Shown here in pieces: positions 1 through 11,000 of a stretch of 64,000 nt of DNA. Within the stretch, counting starts at the first letter, position 1; each line of letters starts with the position of its first letter. The position numbers and the translations under genes are program-made. The stretch is from positions 1-64,000 of the forward strand of contig NZ_FNAJ01000005.1 of the NCBI RefSeq assembly GCF_900101905.1, given 5' to 3'. The notes under the pieces are model-generated. The model did no database searches. It was not told the origin of the DNA and saw nothing but the letters and a program-made list of their open reading frames with translations. This stretch comes from Myxococcus virescens. GTDB taxonomy: Bacteria; Myxococcota; Myxococcia; Myxococcales; Myxococcaceae.

Positions 1-3000
1 TCCGTGTCCACGCTCACCACCAGCTCTCCACCCGCAGCCACCTCGTCCGCCAGCTTCTCCTGCGCCACCAGCAGCGCCACCCCCGCCTCCCGCTTCATCC
101 ACCCCAGCCGCTCCAGCGGGTAGCTCGCGTCCAGCGGCACGTACACCCCACCCGCCTTCAGAATCCCCAGCGCGCTCACCACCCACTCCAACGAGCGCTC
201 CACGCACAACCCCACTCGTACCTCGGGCCCCACTCCCATTCCCCTCAGGTGGTGCGCCAACTGGTTTGCTCGGCGATTCAACGCCTCGTAACTCACCTGC
301 TGCCCTGCCCACTCCACTGCCACCGCGCCCGGTGTCCTCTCCACCTGCGCTTCAAACAGCTCCGCCAGCGACGCCTCCCTCGGGTACTCCTCTCGTCGCC
401 CGCTCCACTCCTCCACCAAACGGCGACGCTCCTCCTCCGACATCATCGACAGCTCAGACAAGGTCCGACGATCCGAACGACACAGTTCGCGCAGAAGCTG
501 GCGGGCCTGCTCGACCATCCGCTTCGCCGCCGACGCATCAAAGCGCCTGGCGTCGTAGGTCAGGCGCAGCTGCCATTCACGCCCGGGGACGGCCATCATC
601 GTCACCGGATGTGAGTCCACCTCGACGATGTACGGGTCGCGAACCACCAGCTCGTCCGACATCGTGGTGAGGCCCGCATCCCGGGGGTAGTTCTCGAAGA
701 CGACCAGGCTCTCGAACAACGCGGGGCCAGGAGGAACCTCACTCCAGCGGCGCACCTCCACCAGGGGCGACGTCTCGTACTGCCTCGCCTCCTGGAGCCA
801 GGCCTGCAGCCCCTTCAGCCAGGAGCCCACGGGGCTCGACGCGGGCAGGCGCACTCGCACGGGGATGGCGTTGATGAACAAGCCCACCATCGCCTCGATG
901 CCGGCAAGCTCCGGGGGCCTGCCGGAGACGGTCAACCCGAACAGGACGTCGTCCTCTCCGGTATAGCGCCAGAGCAACAGCGCCCAGGCCGCTTGCAACA
1001 GCGTGCCTCCCGTGACGCCCTGCTGGCGCGAGAAGGCCTCCAGTGCCGCCGTCTCCTCCGCGCTCATCCGGAGCAGCACTTCTCCCAGGAGCGTCACATC
1101 ACGCGGCGCCCTTCCGAGTTCCAAGCGGGTGGGCTCCGTGAAGCCCGCCAGCGCGGCGCGCCAGAAGTCCCGCGCGGCGCCCAGGTCCTGACGCCCCAGC
1201 CACGCGATGTAGTCGCGGTACGGCCGCACGGCGCTTCGTGCCAGCGTCACGCCTCGCCGCAGCGCCTCATACCGGGTGAGGACCTCCCGCAGCACCACCT
1301 GTGTGGACCACCCGTCCAGCAACAGGTGCGTCAGGCTGAACACCACGCGCCACACACGCGCTCCCGTGCGAAGCATCGTCAGCCGGAAGCCGGGCGCGCG
1401 GGTGAGCACCAGCCCCCTTCGGCGGTCCTCCTCGAAGAACGCGGCCAGTCGGGCCTTCTGGTCGGCCTCGGACAGGTGACGCAAGTCCTCGACGTCGACG
1501 GGAGGCAGCACCTCGCGCATCACCGCCTGGAGCGGCGTGTCCAGCCCCTCCCAGAAGAACGCGGTCCGGAGGATGGCGTACTGATCGGCGGCCTGCCGCC
1601 ACGCTTCCACGAAGGCGCGCTCATCCAGTGGGCCTTCGAGTTCAAAGGAGATCTGATTGAAGTACGGCTGGGTCTCGCTCTCCTGGAGATGGGAGATCAA
1701 GATTCCATGCTGGAGCGGTGACAGCGGGTAGAGGTCCTCGACGTCTTCCAGGTGGTAACCGTGCGTGGCCAGCCTCTTGGAGAACGCCTCCAGGCCGTCC
1801 GGGGAGAGCCCCGACAACGGAAAGCCGGAAGCGGGCCCGGACGGAGGCTCCTCCGTGAGCTGGGGATCAACGGTGGGAGCATCCCCCGCCACCGCCGCCA
1901 GCCCCGCCACGGTCGGGTGGTCGAAGAGCTGCTTCATCCGAAGGTGCAGTCCCGCCTGCTCGGCCCGCGAGACAACCTGGATGGCGATGATGGAGTCGCC
2001 CCCCAGCTCGAAGAAGTTCTCGTGGATGTCCACCCGCGGCCGGTCGAGCACCTGCGCCCAGATGGCCGTGAGTGTCTCTTCCTTCGCGTTGCGCGGCCCC
2101 TCGAAGACCCGCGCTGCCTCTTCGGGCAGCGCTGGCGGCGGCAGCGCGCGCCAGTCCACCTTGCCATTGGGTGTCAGCGGCAGGGCGTCCAGCACCACCA
2201 GCGCGGACGGCACCATGTGCCCAGGGAGCCGCTGCTGGAGGAACGCGCGCAGCGCCGCCGTGTCAGGTGCTGGCTGCGAGGCGGGCGTGGCATACGCCAC
2301 CAGTCGCTTGTTTCCGGGCACGTCTTCGCGCGCCACCACCACCGCGTCCCGGACCTCGGGATGCGCTCTGAGCACCGTCGCCACTTCCCCAGGCTCCACC
2401 CGGAAGCCCCGCACCTTCACCTGGAAGTCGACCCGGCCGATGAACTCCAAACGCCCGTCCGCCAGCCACCGCACCTTGTCTCCCGTGCGGTACATCCTCG
2501 CGCCAGGCTCCCCACCGTAAGGGTCCGGCACGTACCGCTCCGCCGTCAGCTCCGGATGCCCCAGGTACCCTCGCGTCACCTGGGCGCCTCCCGCGTACAG
2601 CTCCCCCGCCACTCCCACCGGCACGGGACGCAGGCTCCCATCCAGCACGTACACCCGCGTGTTGCCCATCGGCCGCCCCAGCGGCACCGCCGCTGGCGAT
2701 GTCGGCCGACGCGGCAGCTCCACGCGCCCCGCCAACACGCCCACCGTCGCCTCCGTCGGGCCGTAGTGGTTGTACACCTCGCACCCGGGCGCCAGCGCAT
2801 GCACCTGCTCCAGCAGGCTCCACGACGCCGCCTCCCCGCCCACCACCAGCCGCTTCCTCGGCAGCACCAGTCTCGGCTCCGCGCCGCTCATCAGCGCCGC
2901 GAGGTGCGAGGGCACCAGCTTCACGCAGTCCACCCCATGCCGGGCGAAGTACTCCGCCACGCCCGTCGGACTGCTCGCTCGCTCCTGCGTCAGCACATGC

Positions 3001-5021
3001 AGCAGCCCTCCGGTGCACAGCGCCGGGAACAGCACCGTGTTCCCCAGGTCCGCCGCCACCGTCGACACCAGCGCGAAGCTGGCGCAGTCGGCCAAACCCA
3101 ACCTCTCAATGGCCGCTTGCACATAATTCGCCAGCTGCCCGTGTGTGACCGCCACCCCCTTGGGCCGCCCGGTGCTGCCTGACGTGAACAGCACGTACGC
3201 CAGCTGCTCCGGGTGCACCGCCACGAGCGGAGGTGCCGCTGAAGGCCACCGCTCCAGCAGCGCGGCCTCTCCATCCACCGCCACCCGGCGCGCGCGCGTC
3301 CCTTCAAAGATCGCGGCGTATCGCGCCTGCGTCACCACCACTGGCGCGCCGACTTCTTCCACCAGCATCCGCAGCCGAGACTCTGGCTGCGAGGGGTCCA
3401 GCGGCACGTAGGCGCCCCCTGCCTTCAGGATGCCGAGCATCCCCACCACCCACTCCACACCTCGCTCCAGGCACAGCGCCACGGGCACATCCGCCCCTAC
3501 GCCCTGCACTCTCAACTGGTGCGCGAGCTGATTGGCCCGTGCGTCCAGCGCCCCGTACGTCACCTCCTTCTCCTCGCACCGGACCGCTGGCGCGTCCGCG
3601 TTGCGTGCGACCTGCGCCAGGAAGCGCTCCTGCACGCTGGCCCAGGGTGCGAAGCCGGTGCGCGTGTCGTTCCACGCCACGAGCACCTGGTGACGCTCGG
3701 GCTCGGAGAGCAGAGACAGCGTCCCCAGAGCGCCGTCCGGCCTTGCCGCCATCGCCTCCAGCACGAAGCGGAGTCGTTCGAGCTGTACATCCGCGAAGGC
3801 CGCGGAGAAGCGCGCCCGGTCGTACCGCAAGCACAGCGGAAGCCGGGAGCCGTTCGTCGAGATGAGCGTCAGCGGGAAGTGGTCCGCCTCGACCGCGCGA
3901 ATATCCCGCACCGCCAAGGCCCTGGCGGAGGACGTGAGCTCGGCATCCAGCGGATAGTTCTCGAAGACGACCAACGTCTCGAAGAGCGAGGTGCCAGCGG
4001 GCACGCCGCTCCAGCGCTGGACCTTCACCAGCGGCGCGTGCTCGTGCTGCCGCGCCTCCACCTGCATCTCCTGGATCTGCCGCAGCCAGGGCCCGAACGA
4101 TGCACCGGGAGGCAGCCGCACTCGCACGGGCTGGGTGTTGATGAACAGCCCGACCATGTCCTCCACGCCCGCGAGTCCCGGGGGACGTCCGGAGACAGTG
4201 GTGCCGAAGACAACGTCTTCCGCCCCGCACAGGTGACCGAGCACCAAGGCCCAGGCCCCCTGCACCAGGGTGTGCAACGTGAGCCCCTGCTTCCGCGCGA
4301 AGCGGCTCAGCTCCGAGGTGAGCGCCTCCGACAGGAACAGCTCTCGCGAGGCCTTGCCCTTCCCTTCACCGCCACCGGGCTCGACGCGAGGATTCGTGGG
4401 CGCGTCGAAGCCTTCGAGCGCCTGCCGCCAGAACGACTCGGACACCGCCAGGTCCTGCTCGCCCAGCCACCCGATGTAGTCCCGATACGGCCGAGGCGCC
4501 GCGATGCGAGGCTGCTTCCCCGCACACGAGCCCTCGTACAGGGCGAGGACGTCGCGGATCACCAGCGGCACGGACCAGCCGTCCAGGATCAGGTGGGAGT
4601 GGCTGAAGACGAAGCGATGCGCATCATCGCCGACGCGCAGCAGTGCCAGGCGCACCAACGGCGCCCAGGACAGGTCGAAGCCCTCGCGACGGTCCTGTGC
4701 CAGCAAGGCTTCCAGCCGCGACTCGCGTGCTTCGGGCGACAGGTCGCGCCAGTCCTCGATGCGGACCGGCAGGTCCACCTCGCGCAGAACGACCTGCATC
4801 GGCTCGTCCACGTCATCCCAGACGAACGCCGTGCGCAGCACCGGGTGCGCCGCGACGACCGTGTTCCACGCCTGGGTGAAGAGCGCCACGTCCAGGTGGC
4901 CGCGCAGCTCGCAGACGAGCTGGTTGAAGTACAGCCCCCGGCCGGGCTCTGCGATGGCATGGAACAGCATGCCGCCCTGCAACGGCGACAGGGGGTACAG
5001 GTCCTCGATGTTGTCGCTCAT
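1..5021 (-). CDS. Non-ribosomal peptide synthetase, C-A-T-C-A..., 3' end outside window
   Basis: This is the third megasynthase of the cluster. It starts with ATG at 5021, overlapping the previous gene's stop (ATGA), and reads without a stop to the window edge (at least 1,673 residues). Domain order by eye: C1 (about 5021-3680; opens with a YPLSPLQGG motif and has a SHLILDGWS active site, first His replaced by Ser), A1 (about 3660-2160; FTSGSTGRPKG, YRTGDK, NGKVD), T (about 2110-1900; LGGDSI attachment Ser), C2 (about 1780-490; THLLLDGWS) and the start of A2 (from about 480). Because the upstream protein ends in an epimerase, C1 is expected to be of the D-donor/L-acceptor type. Hand alignment of the A1 pocket gives roughly D-L-T-H-V-G-H-V-G-K, close to known Asp codes; this is tentative. 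The termination module lies beyond the edge. Confidence 0.95.
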   Translation of the reverse strand, partial: MSDNIEDLYPLSPLQGGMLFHAIAEPGRGLYFNQLVCELRGHLDVALFTQAWNTVVAAHPVLRTAFVWDDVDEPMQVVLREVDLPVRIEDWRDLSPEARESRLEALLAQDRREGFDLSWAPLVRLALLRVGDDAHRFVFSHSHLILDGWSVPLVIRDVLALYEGSCAGKQPRIAAPRPYRDYIGWLGEQDLAVSESFWRQALEGFDAPTNPRVEPGGGEGKGKASRELFLSEALTSELSRFARKQGLTLHTLVQGAWALVLGHLCGAEDVVFGTTVSGRPPGLAGVEDMVGLFINTQPVRVRLPPGASFGPWLRQIQEMQVEARQHEHAPLVKVQRWSGVPAGTSLFETLVVFENYPLDAELTSSARALAVRDIRAVEADHFPLTLISTNGSRLPLCLRYDRARFSAAFADVQLERLRFVLEAMAARPDGALGTLSLLSEPERHQVLVAWNDTRTGFAPWASVQERFLAQVARNADAPAVRCEEKEVTYGALDARANQLAHQLRVQGVGADVPVALCLERGVEWVVGMLGILKAGGAYVPLDPSQPESRLRMLVEEVGAPVVVTQARYAAIFEGTRARRVAVDGEAALLERWPSAAPPLVAVHPEQLAYVLFTSGSTGRPKGVAVTHGQLANYVQAAIERLGLADCASFALVSTVAADLGNTVLFPALCTGGLLHVLTQERASSPTGVAEYFARHGVDCVKLVPSHLAALMSGAEPRLVLPRKRLVVGGEAASWSLLEQVHALAPGCEVYNHYGPTEATVGVLAGRVELPRRPTSPAAVPLGRPMGNTRVYVLDGSLRPVPVGVAGELYAGGAQVTRGYLGHPELTAERYVPDPYGGEPGARMYRTGDKVRWLADGRLEFIGRVDFQVKVRGFRVEPGEVATVLRAHPEVRDAVVVAREDVPGNKRLVAYATPASQPAPDTAALRAFLQQRLPGHMVPSALVVLDALPLTPNGKVDWRALPPPALPEEAARVFEGPRNAKEETLTAIWAQVLDRPRVDIHENFFELGGDSIIAIQVVSRAEQAGLHLRMKQLFDHPTVAGLAAVAGDAPTVDPQLTEEPPSGPASGFPLSGLSPDGLEAFSKRLATHGYHLEDVEDLYPLSPLQHGILISHLQESETQPYFNQISFELEGPLDERAFVEAWRQAADQYAILRTAFFWEGLDTPLQAVMREVLPPVDVEDLRHLSEADQKARLAAFFEEDRRRGLVLTRAPGFRLTMLRTGARVWRVVFSLTHLLLDGWSTQVVLREVLTRYEALRRGVTLARSAVRPYRDYIAWLGRQDLGAARDFWRAALAGFTEPTRLELGRAPRDVTLLGEVLLRMSAEETAALEAFSRQQGVTGGTLLQAAWALLLWRYTGEDDVLFGLTVSGRPPELAGIEAMVGLFINAIPVRVRLPASSPVGSWLKGLQAWLQEARQYETSPLVEVRRWSEVPPGPALFESLVVFENYPRDAGLTTMSDELVVRDPYIVEVDSHPVTMMAVPGREWQLRLTYDARRFDASAAKRMVEQARQLLRELCRSDRRTLSELSMMSEEERRRLVEEWSGRREEYPREASLAELFEAQVERTPGAVAVEWAGQQVSYEALNRRANQLAHHLRGMGVGPEVRVGLCVERSLEWVVSALGILKAGGVYVPLDASYPLERLGWMKREAGVALLVAQEKLADEVAAGGELVVSVDT

Positions 5022-8000
5022 CGCGTCTTCTTTCCAAACCGTGCGGACAGCTTGTCGAGCTGCGCCTGTTTCACCTTCGCGAGCGGAAAGTCAGAGGGCG
5101 AGTGCCCTCCCGCATCCGGCGCGCGCGATGCGTGCACCAGCGCCTGGAGGCGCGCGAGGAAGTCCTCGGCGACACGCGTCACCGTCTCACGGCGGTGCAC
5201 CGCCTCGCTGAACGTCCAGAGGACCACCAACCGCCCGTCACGCACCATGCCCGTCACATCGAGCAGGTATGGCCGCCGCGCGCTCGGGGCTCGCTGCCGC
5301 AGGGCCGCCGCCTCGGGTGCGAGCACGAAGGGAGCCCCCTCGCCCACGACGCCATCGAGCTGGCCCAAGTGGTTGAAGCCCACCTCCGCCAATGGCAAGG
5401 CCGCCAGCGCCGCGTCCCTCGCCACGTAGCGGAGCAGCCCCCACCCCATGCCTCGTGACGGCACGGCGCGCAGCCCCTCCTTCACGGCGCGAAGGGCCTC
5501 GCCCGGCCCCGTCGTCCCCCGCAGGTCGAGCAGCGCGGGAAACACCCGGGTGAACCAGCCCACCGTGCGAGAGACATCCACGCCCGGAAGCACCTCTTCT
5601 CGTCCGTGCCCCTCCACGTCCACCAGCGCGACGGCCCCTCCCGCCCACGCGGTCAGTGCCTGCGCCAGCGCCGTCAGCAGGGGCTCCTGCGGCTGCGTGT
5701 GCCACGCCTTTGGGACATCTTGCAGCAGCGTGCGCGTCTGCTCTGGCTCCAGCGTCACCTGCACCGTGCTCGCGGTGGCCTCCGTGTTGAGGCCCCCCGT
5801 GAAGTCCACGGGCAGCCGGTGGGCCTCGCGCCAGGGCCGCTCCAGCCACCAGGCCCGCTCCGCCGTCAGCGCCTGCGAGCGTGCCAGCGCCTCCAGGCCA
5901 CGGGCCCACGCCTGGAACGACGTCGTCTTCGGAGGCAGCACCACGGCGTCCCCCGCCGCGAGCCGCGTGTACGCCGTCGCCAGGTCCTCCAGGAGGATGC
6001 GCCATGACACCGCGTCCACCACGAGGTGATGCACCGCCAGCATCAGCCGCGTGGCGTGGCCCGCGCCCCACTCCAGCAACACCGCCTGGACGAGCGGCCC
6101 TTCCAGACGCAGCGCGCGTTGCGCCGCCTCCGCGTGCCGCGACAGTGCCGAGGGGCGCTCCACCTCCGGCACGGCCGACAGGTCCACGCGCGCCACCGTG
6201 ACGCGCGCGCCTGGCTCGCAGATGGCCTGATGCCAGCCGTCCTCCCCGCCCGCGAAGCCCAGCCGGAGCGCGTCATGATGCGCCAGCAGGTGCGCCAATG
6301 CGCGCTCCAGCAAGGCGGCGTCCAGGGAGGCTCTCGCCTCCAGCAGCAGGGACATGTTCCAGTGGTGTGGCGCCTCCAATCCCAGGTTGAAGAACCAGTG
6401 CTGGATGGGCGTCAGCGCCACCGGCCCCACGACGGGGCCTTGCTCGGCCTGCACCGCAAGGCGCGTTCCAGCGACCGAGGCGAGCCGCGCCACCGTCGGG
6501 TTCTGGAAGAGCTGCTTCGGGGACAGCTCGATGCCCTGCGCGCGTGCGCGGGTGACGATCTGCAGTCCCAGGATGGAGTCGCCCCCCAGCTCGAAGAAGT
6601 CGTCGTGGATGCCCACGCGTTCGACGCTCAGCACCTCCCGCCAGAGCGACACCAGCGTGGCTTCCACCTCCGAATGAGGCGCGGCCGGCGCCGCCGCGGA
6701 GGCCGGGTCCGGCGTTGGCAACGCTCGGCGGTCCACCTTGCCGTGCCGGGTGCGCGGCAGCGCGTCCATCGCGACGAAGGCCGAGGGGACCATGTACGGC
6801 GGCAGGCGCGAACGCACCCACTCCTTCAGGGCCTGTGCGTCTGGTTTCTCACCCGGCCCCTCCGTCGCGAGCACCCCGTAGGCGACCAGGCGCTTCGGCC
6901 CCTTCCCATCCTCACGCGCGACGACGACGGCCTCCTTCACCGCCGGATGCGCGAGCAGCGCGGCTTCGACCTCACCCGGCTCGATGCGGAAGCCCCGCAC
7001 CTTCACCTGATGGTCCACGCGGCCGATGAACTCCAGCGTCCCGTCCGCCCGCCAGCGCGCCACATCGCCCGTGCGGTACATGCGCGCGCCCAAGCGGCCG
7101 TCGAAGGGGTCCGCCACGAAGCGCTCGGACGTGAGCCCAGGCTGGCCCAGGTAGCCTCGCGCCACGCCCGCGCCGCCCACGTACAGCTCACCCGGTGCGC
7201 CCCGCGGCACCAGCCTGCGGTGCGCGTCCAACAGGTACACGCGGGCCCCAGGCACCGCGCGTCCGATGGGCACGCGCCCCTCTTCGTCCACACGCACCCG
7301 GTGCACCGTGCTCCAGATGGTGGCTTCCGTGGGGCCGTACTCGTTGAACAGGGACACCGCGGGCAACGCCTCATGATGGGCCCGCGTCAACTCCACGGGA
7401 CACGGCTCGCCTCCCACGCTCACCGCGCGCAGGCCCCTCAGCCCTCCCACCGGCGCCGCCGCCAATATCTGCCCATAGAGCGAGGGCACGGAGACGAGGT
7501 GCGTGACGTGAGAGCGCGCGATCCGCTCGGCGAGCCGGCGCGGGTCCCCATGTTCCTCGGCGTCCGGGTAGCGCAGCGTGCCGCCTCCGAACAAGGACCA
7601 CAGCAGTCCCGCCAGCGAGGCGTCGAAGGTGAAAGGTGTCAGGGACATCACCACGCCCGGCTCGCCGTACACGTCGGCGCGGGCCTGGGTCGCGGCCACC
7701 AGGTGCCGGTGCTCCAGCACCACGCCACGCGGCCGACCGGTGGAGCCGGAGGTGTAGACGACACACGCCGCATCCGTCCCCTCCGGAAGGCCGCGCACGT
7801 CCTCGGACGCCTCGGGCAGGGAATCCAGGGGGATGACCGTCAGCCCCTCGCGCGAGGGAACCCGGGCACGGCACGACTCGGAGGCGACCAGCGCCTGGGC
7901 CCGTGTGTCCGCGAGGATGCCAGCCAGACGCTCCGCCGGATGGTCCACGTCGAGCACCACCACGGCCGCCCCCGCACGGGTCACGCCCATCAGCCCCGCG

Positions 8001-11000
8001 ACGACCTCCGCCGGCTGCGATACCGCGAGCGCGACGATGTCACCTCGCTTCACGCCTCGCGACACGAGGTGTCGGGCCAGTCGTCCCGACAGCACCTCCA
8101 CCTCGCGATACGTGAGTGTCCGGACGCCATCCTCCACCGCCACCCGGTCCGGCGTCCGTGACACCTGGGCCAGGAACCGCGAAGGCAACGTGTCCGCTGG
8201 GAGGTGCCCTACCGTGGGCGCGGGATTCCACTCCTCGAGCAACCGGTTTCGATCCGCGCGGTCCAGCAGGTCGAGCTGGGACAGCCGGACTTCCGGGCTG
8301 CTCGCGGCGACCTCCAGCAAGCGCATGAGCGAGCCTGACAGCCGGGCGATGGTCTCCGCCTCGAAGAGCCCGGTGTTGTACTCGATGCTGCCTCGCAGCC
8401 CCTCGGGCGTCTCGGTGACTTCCAGCGCGAGGTCCAGCTTGGTCGCACCCGCATGCACGGGACGGCTGCGGAGCTGGAGCCCGACGAGCGACAACGCCGC
8501 GGGGGGCGTGTTGTGCAGAATCACCATCGTCTGGAAGACGGGCGTGTGGCTGAGGTCGCGCGGCGCGTGCAGCACCTCCAGCAGCTTCTCGAAGGGCACC
8601 TCCTGGTGCGCGAACGCGTCCAGCGCCGTTCTTCGCACCCGCCCCAGGACCTCCGCGAACGAGGGGTCGCCGGACAGGTCGGCGCGCAGGGCCATGGAGT
8701 TGATGAAGCAGCCAATCAGCGGTTCGACTTCGGGCCGGTCGCGGCCCGCCACCGGCGTGCCCACCGCGAAGTCGTCTTGCCCGGTGTACGCATGCAGCAG
8801 GACCTGCCACGCGGCCATCAGCACCATGAAGGGGGTGGCGCCCTCCTTCCGCCCCACCGCCACCAAGGCGTCGGTGAGGGACTTCGGAACGGCGAAGGGC
8901 AGTTGCTCGCCCTCGTGCGTCTGCAACGGAGGACGCGGACGGTCCACGGGCAGTTGGAGCACGGGGACATCCGCCAGCACGTCGCGCCACCACGCCTGTT
9001 CGGCCTTCAGGGCGGAGCCCCGCATCTGCTCCAACTGCCAGAGCGCGTAGTCCGCGTACTGCACCGGCAGGGCGGGCAAGGCGGCAGGCTGGCCCGTCAG
9101 CTCGGCCTCGTACAGCCGAGCCAACTCGTGCACCATCACGCCCGCGGACCAGCCGTCCGAGATGATGTGGTGCAGCGTGATGAGCAGGACGTGCTCGGTG
9201 CTTCCCAACCGCAGCAAGGTCGCGCGGAGCAGCGGCCCCCGCTCCAGGTCGAAGGGACGGCGCGCCTCTTCACGTGTCCAGCGGGCGACGTCCGCTGCAC
9301 TGGCGCCCTCCGCCGCCTCCAGGGAGATGGAGAGCTCCAGCGACGGCGCGAGGGTCTGCACCGCCTCGATGCCCTCCATGGAAAACGTGGTCCGCAGGGC
9401 CTCATGCCGGCGCACCACCGCGTTCAACGCTCGCTCCAGCGCCGCGGCATCCAGAGCGCCGCTCACGGTGAACGCGACGGCGTTGTTGTAGGCGGCGTTG
9501 CCCGGCTCCAGCCGGTCCAGATACCAGAGCCGCTGCTGCGCGAACGACAGCGGCAGCGGACGTCCCCGAGGGACCCGGGTGATGGGCGCGGGCGCCTCGG
9601 GCTTCTTCGCCACGCCTTCCCGAGCCTCCATCGCCTTCGGGGGTGTCGGCCTGCCCTCCGGGACAGGCAGCGCGGGCAACAGCTCCAGCGAGCCATCCCG
9701 CTTGCGCCGCGCACGCCGGCCCGTGGCCATCCGCCTCGCGGCATCCGTGCTTCCAGCGAGGATGCGCACGGACGTGGGGTCCGGCGCGTTCCAGAGCCCG
9801 CGAGGCACGCCCGCGCCCTTCACCACCAGCTCACCGATGACGCCCACCGGCACGGGCTGACCGCGCCCATCCACGACATCCCAGCGCGAGGCATCTCCCG
9901 GCACGGCGGCGAGCCCCCAGGCCCCCAGGCCCAGGTCCGGCTGCCGGTGCGCGACACGCCAGGGCATGGCGTGCGCCAGGGATGCCGCCGCTTCTTCGGA
10001 CGCGCCTTCGATCCAGACGTGGCGGATGGGCCGGAGCGCCTCCGTCGCGTCGGGGAGCGCCAGCATCGAGCGCGCCAGCGCCGCGGTGCAGTGCAGGTGC
10101 GTAATGCCCGTCTCGCGCACGAGCGCCAGCAGGGCCTCCGCCGCCCCCGGGCCTTCCCGCAGCGACGGCATCGGGACCGCGAGTCCGGGCTCCAGGGCAT
10201 GACGACCGCGCAAGGCGTCGAGGTGCCGCAACCCCTCCAGGGTCGCCTCTACCTCCACCCCGAAGTCCACCAGGCAGGCGATTTCATCCACGTCGAGCCG
10301 CTGGACACGCTCCACCATGGGCCCACAGGAGTCCGGCGTACCGAAGAGGCCGCCACTCTCCACGTACCGCTCCACGCCATGCGCCAGCAGCGCATCCATG
10401 TCCGCGGGCGTCAGCGAATGGGGGTCCATGCCGAGCCCCATGCCGGCCATGAAGCCCGCGGCGATGTCCACGGAGCTGCGGAAGTAGTCGAGCAGCGGCT
10501 GTCGTGCCCGACGCCGGACCTCGGCCGGGTCGTCACCGAGATACGCATGCAGCATCAAGCTCACGTGTCCCCGTCCCGCATGGCCATGTTGCCGCCAGGC
10601 GTCGCGGTACAGCGCCACCTTCCCCTCCAGGTCCTCCAGGTGCTGGCCCATCAGGTTGGTGAGCACGTAGGCCCCCAGCTCGCCCGCCAGCCGGAAGGTC
10701 TCCGGGTTTCCGGCAGCGGTGAGCCAGATGGGCAGCGTCTGCTGCACCGGGCGTGGCCGCAGTGAGAGCGACACTTCCGCGCCCGCGCCGTTGCGCCGGC
10801 GCACCGTCCCGCCTCGCCACAGGGTGCGCACCTCCTCGATGCCTCGGTGCATGACCTCCTTCCGGCGCGCGTACCGGTCCGGCGCGAACACGAAGTCATT
10901 CGCGTGCCAGCCCGAAGCGAAGGACACGCCCACGCGGCCATCGGACAGGTTGTCCAGCACGGCCCACTCCTCCGCGACGAGGATGGGGTCGTGCAACGGC

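Noticed and set aside
6026..8161. 711-codon plus-strand frame within the megasynthase region
   Set aside because: It lies antisense to intact A, T and C domains and has no family motif.
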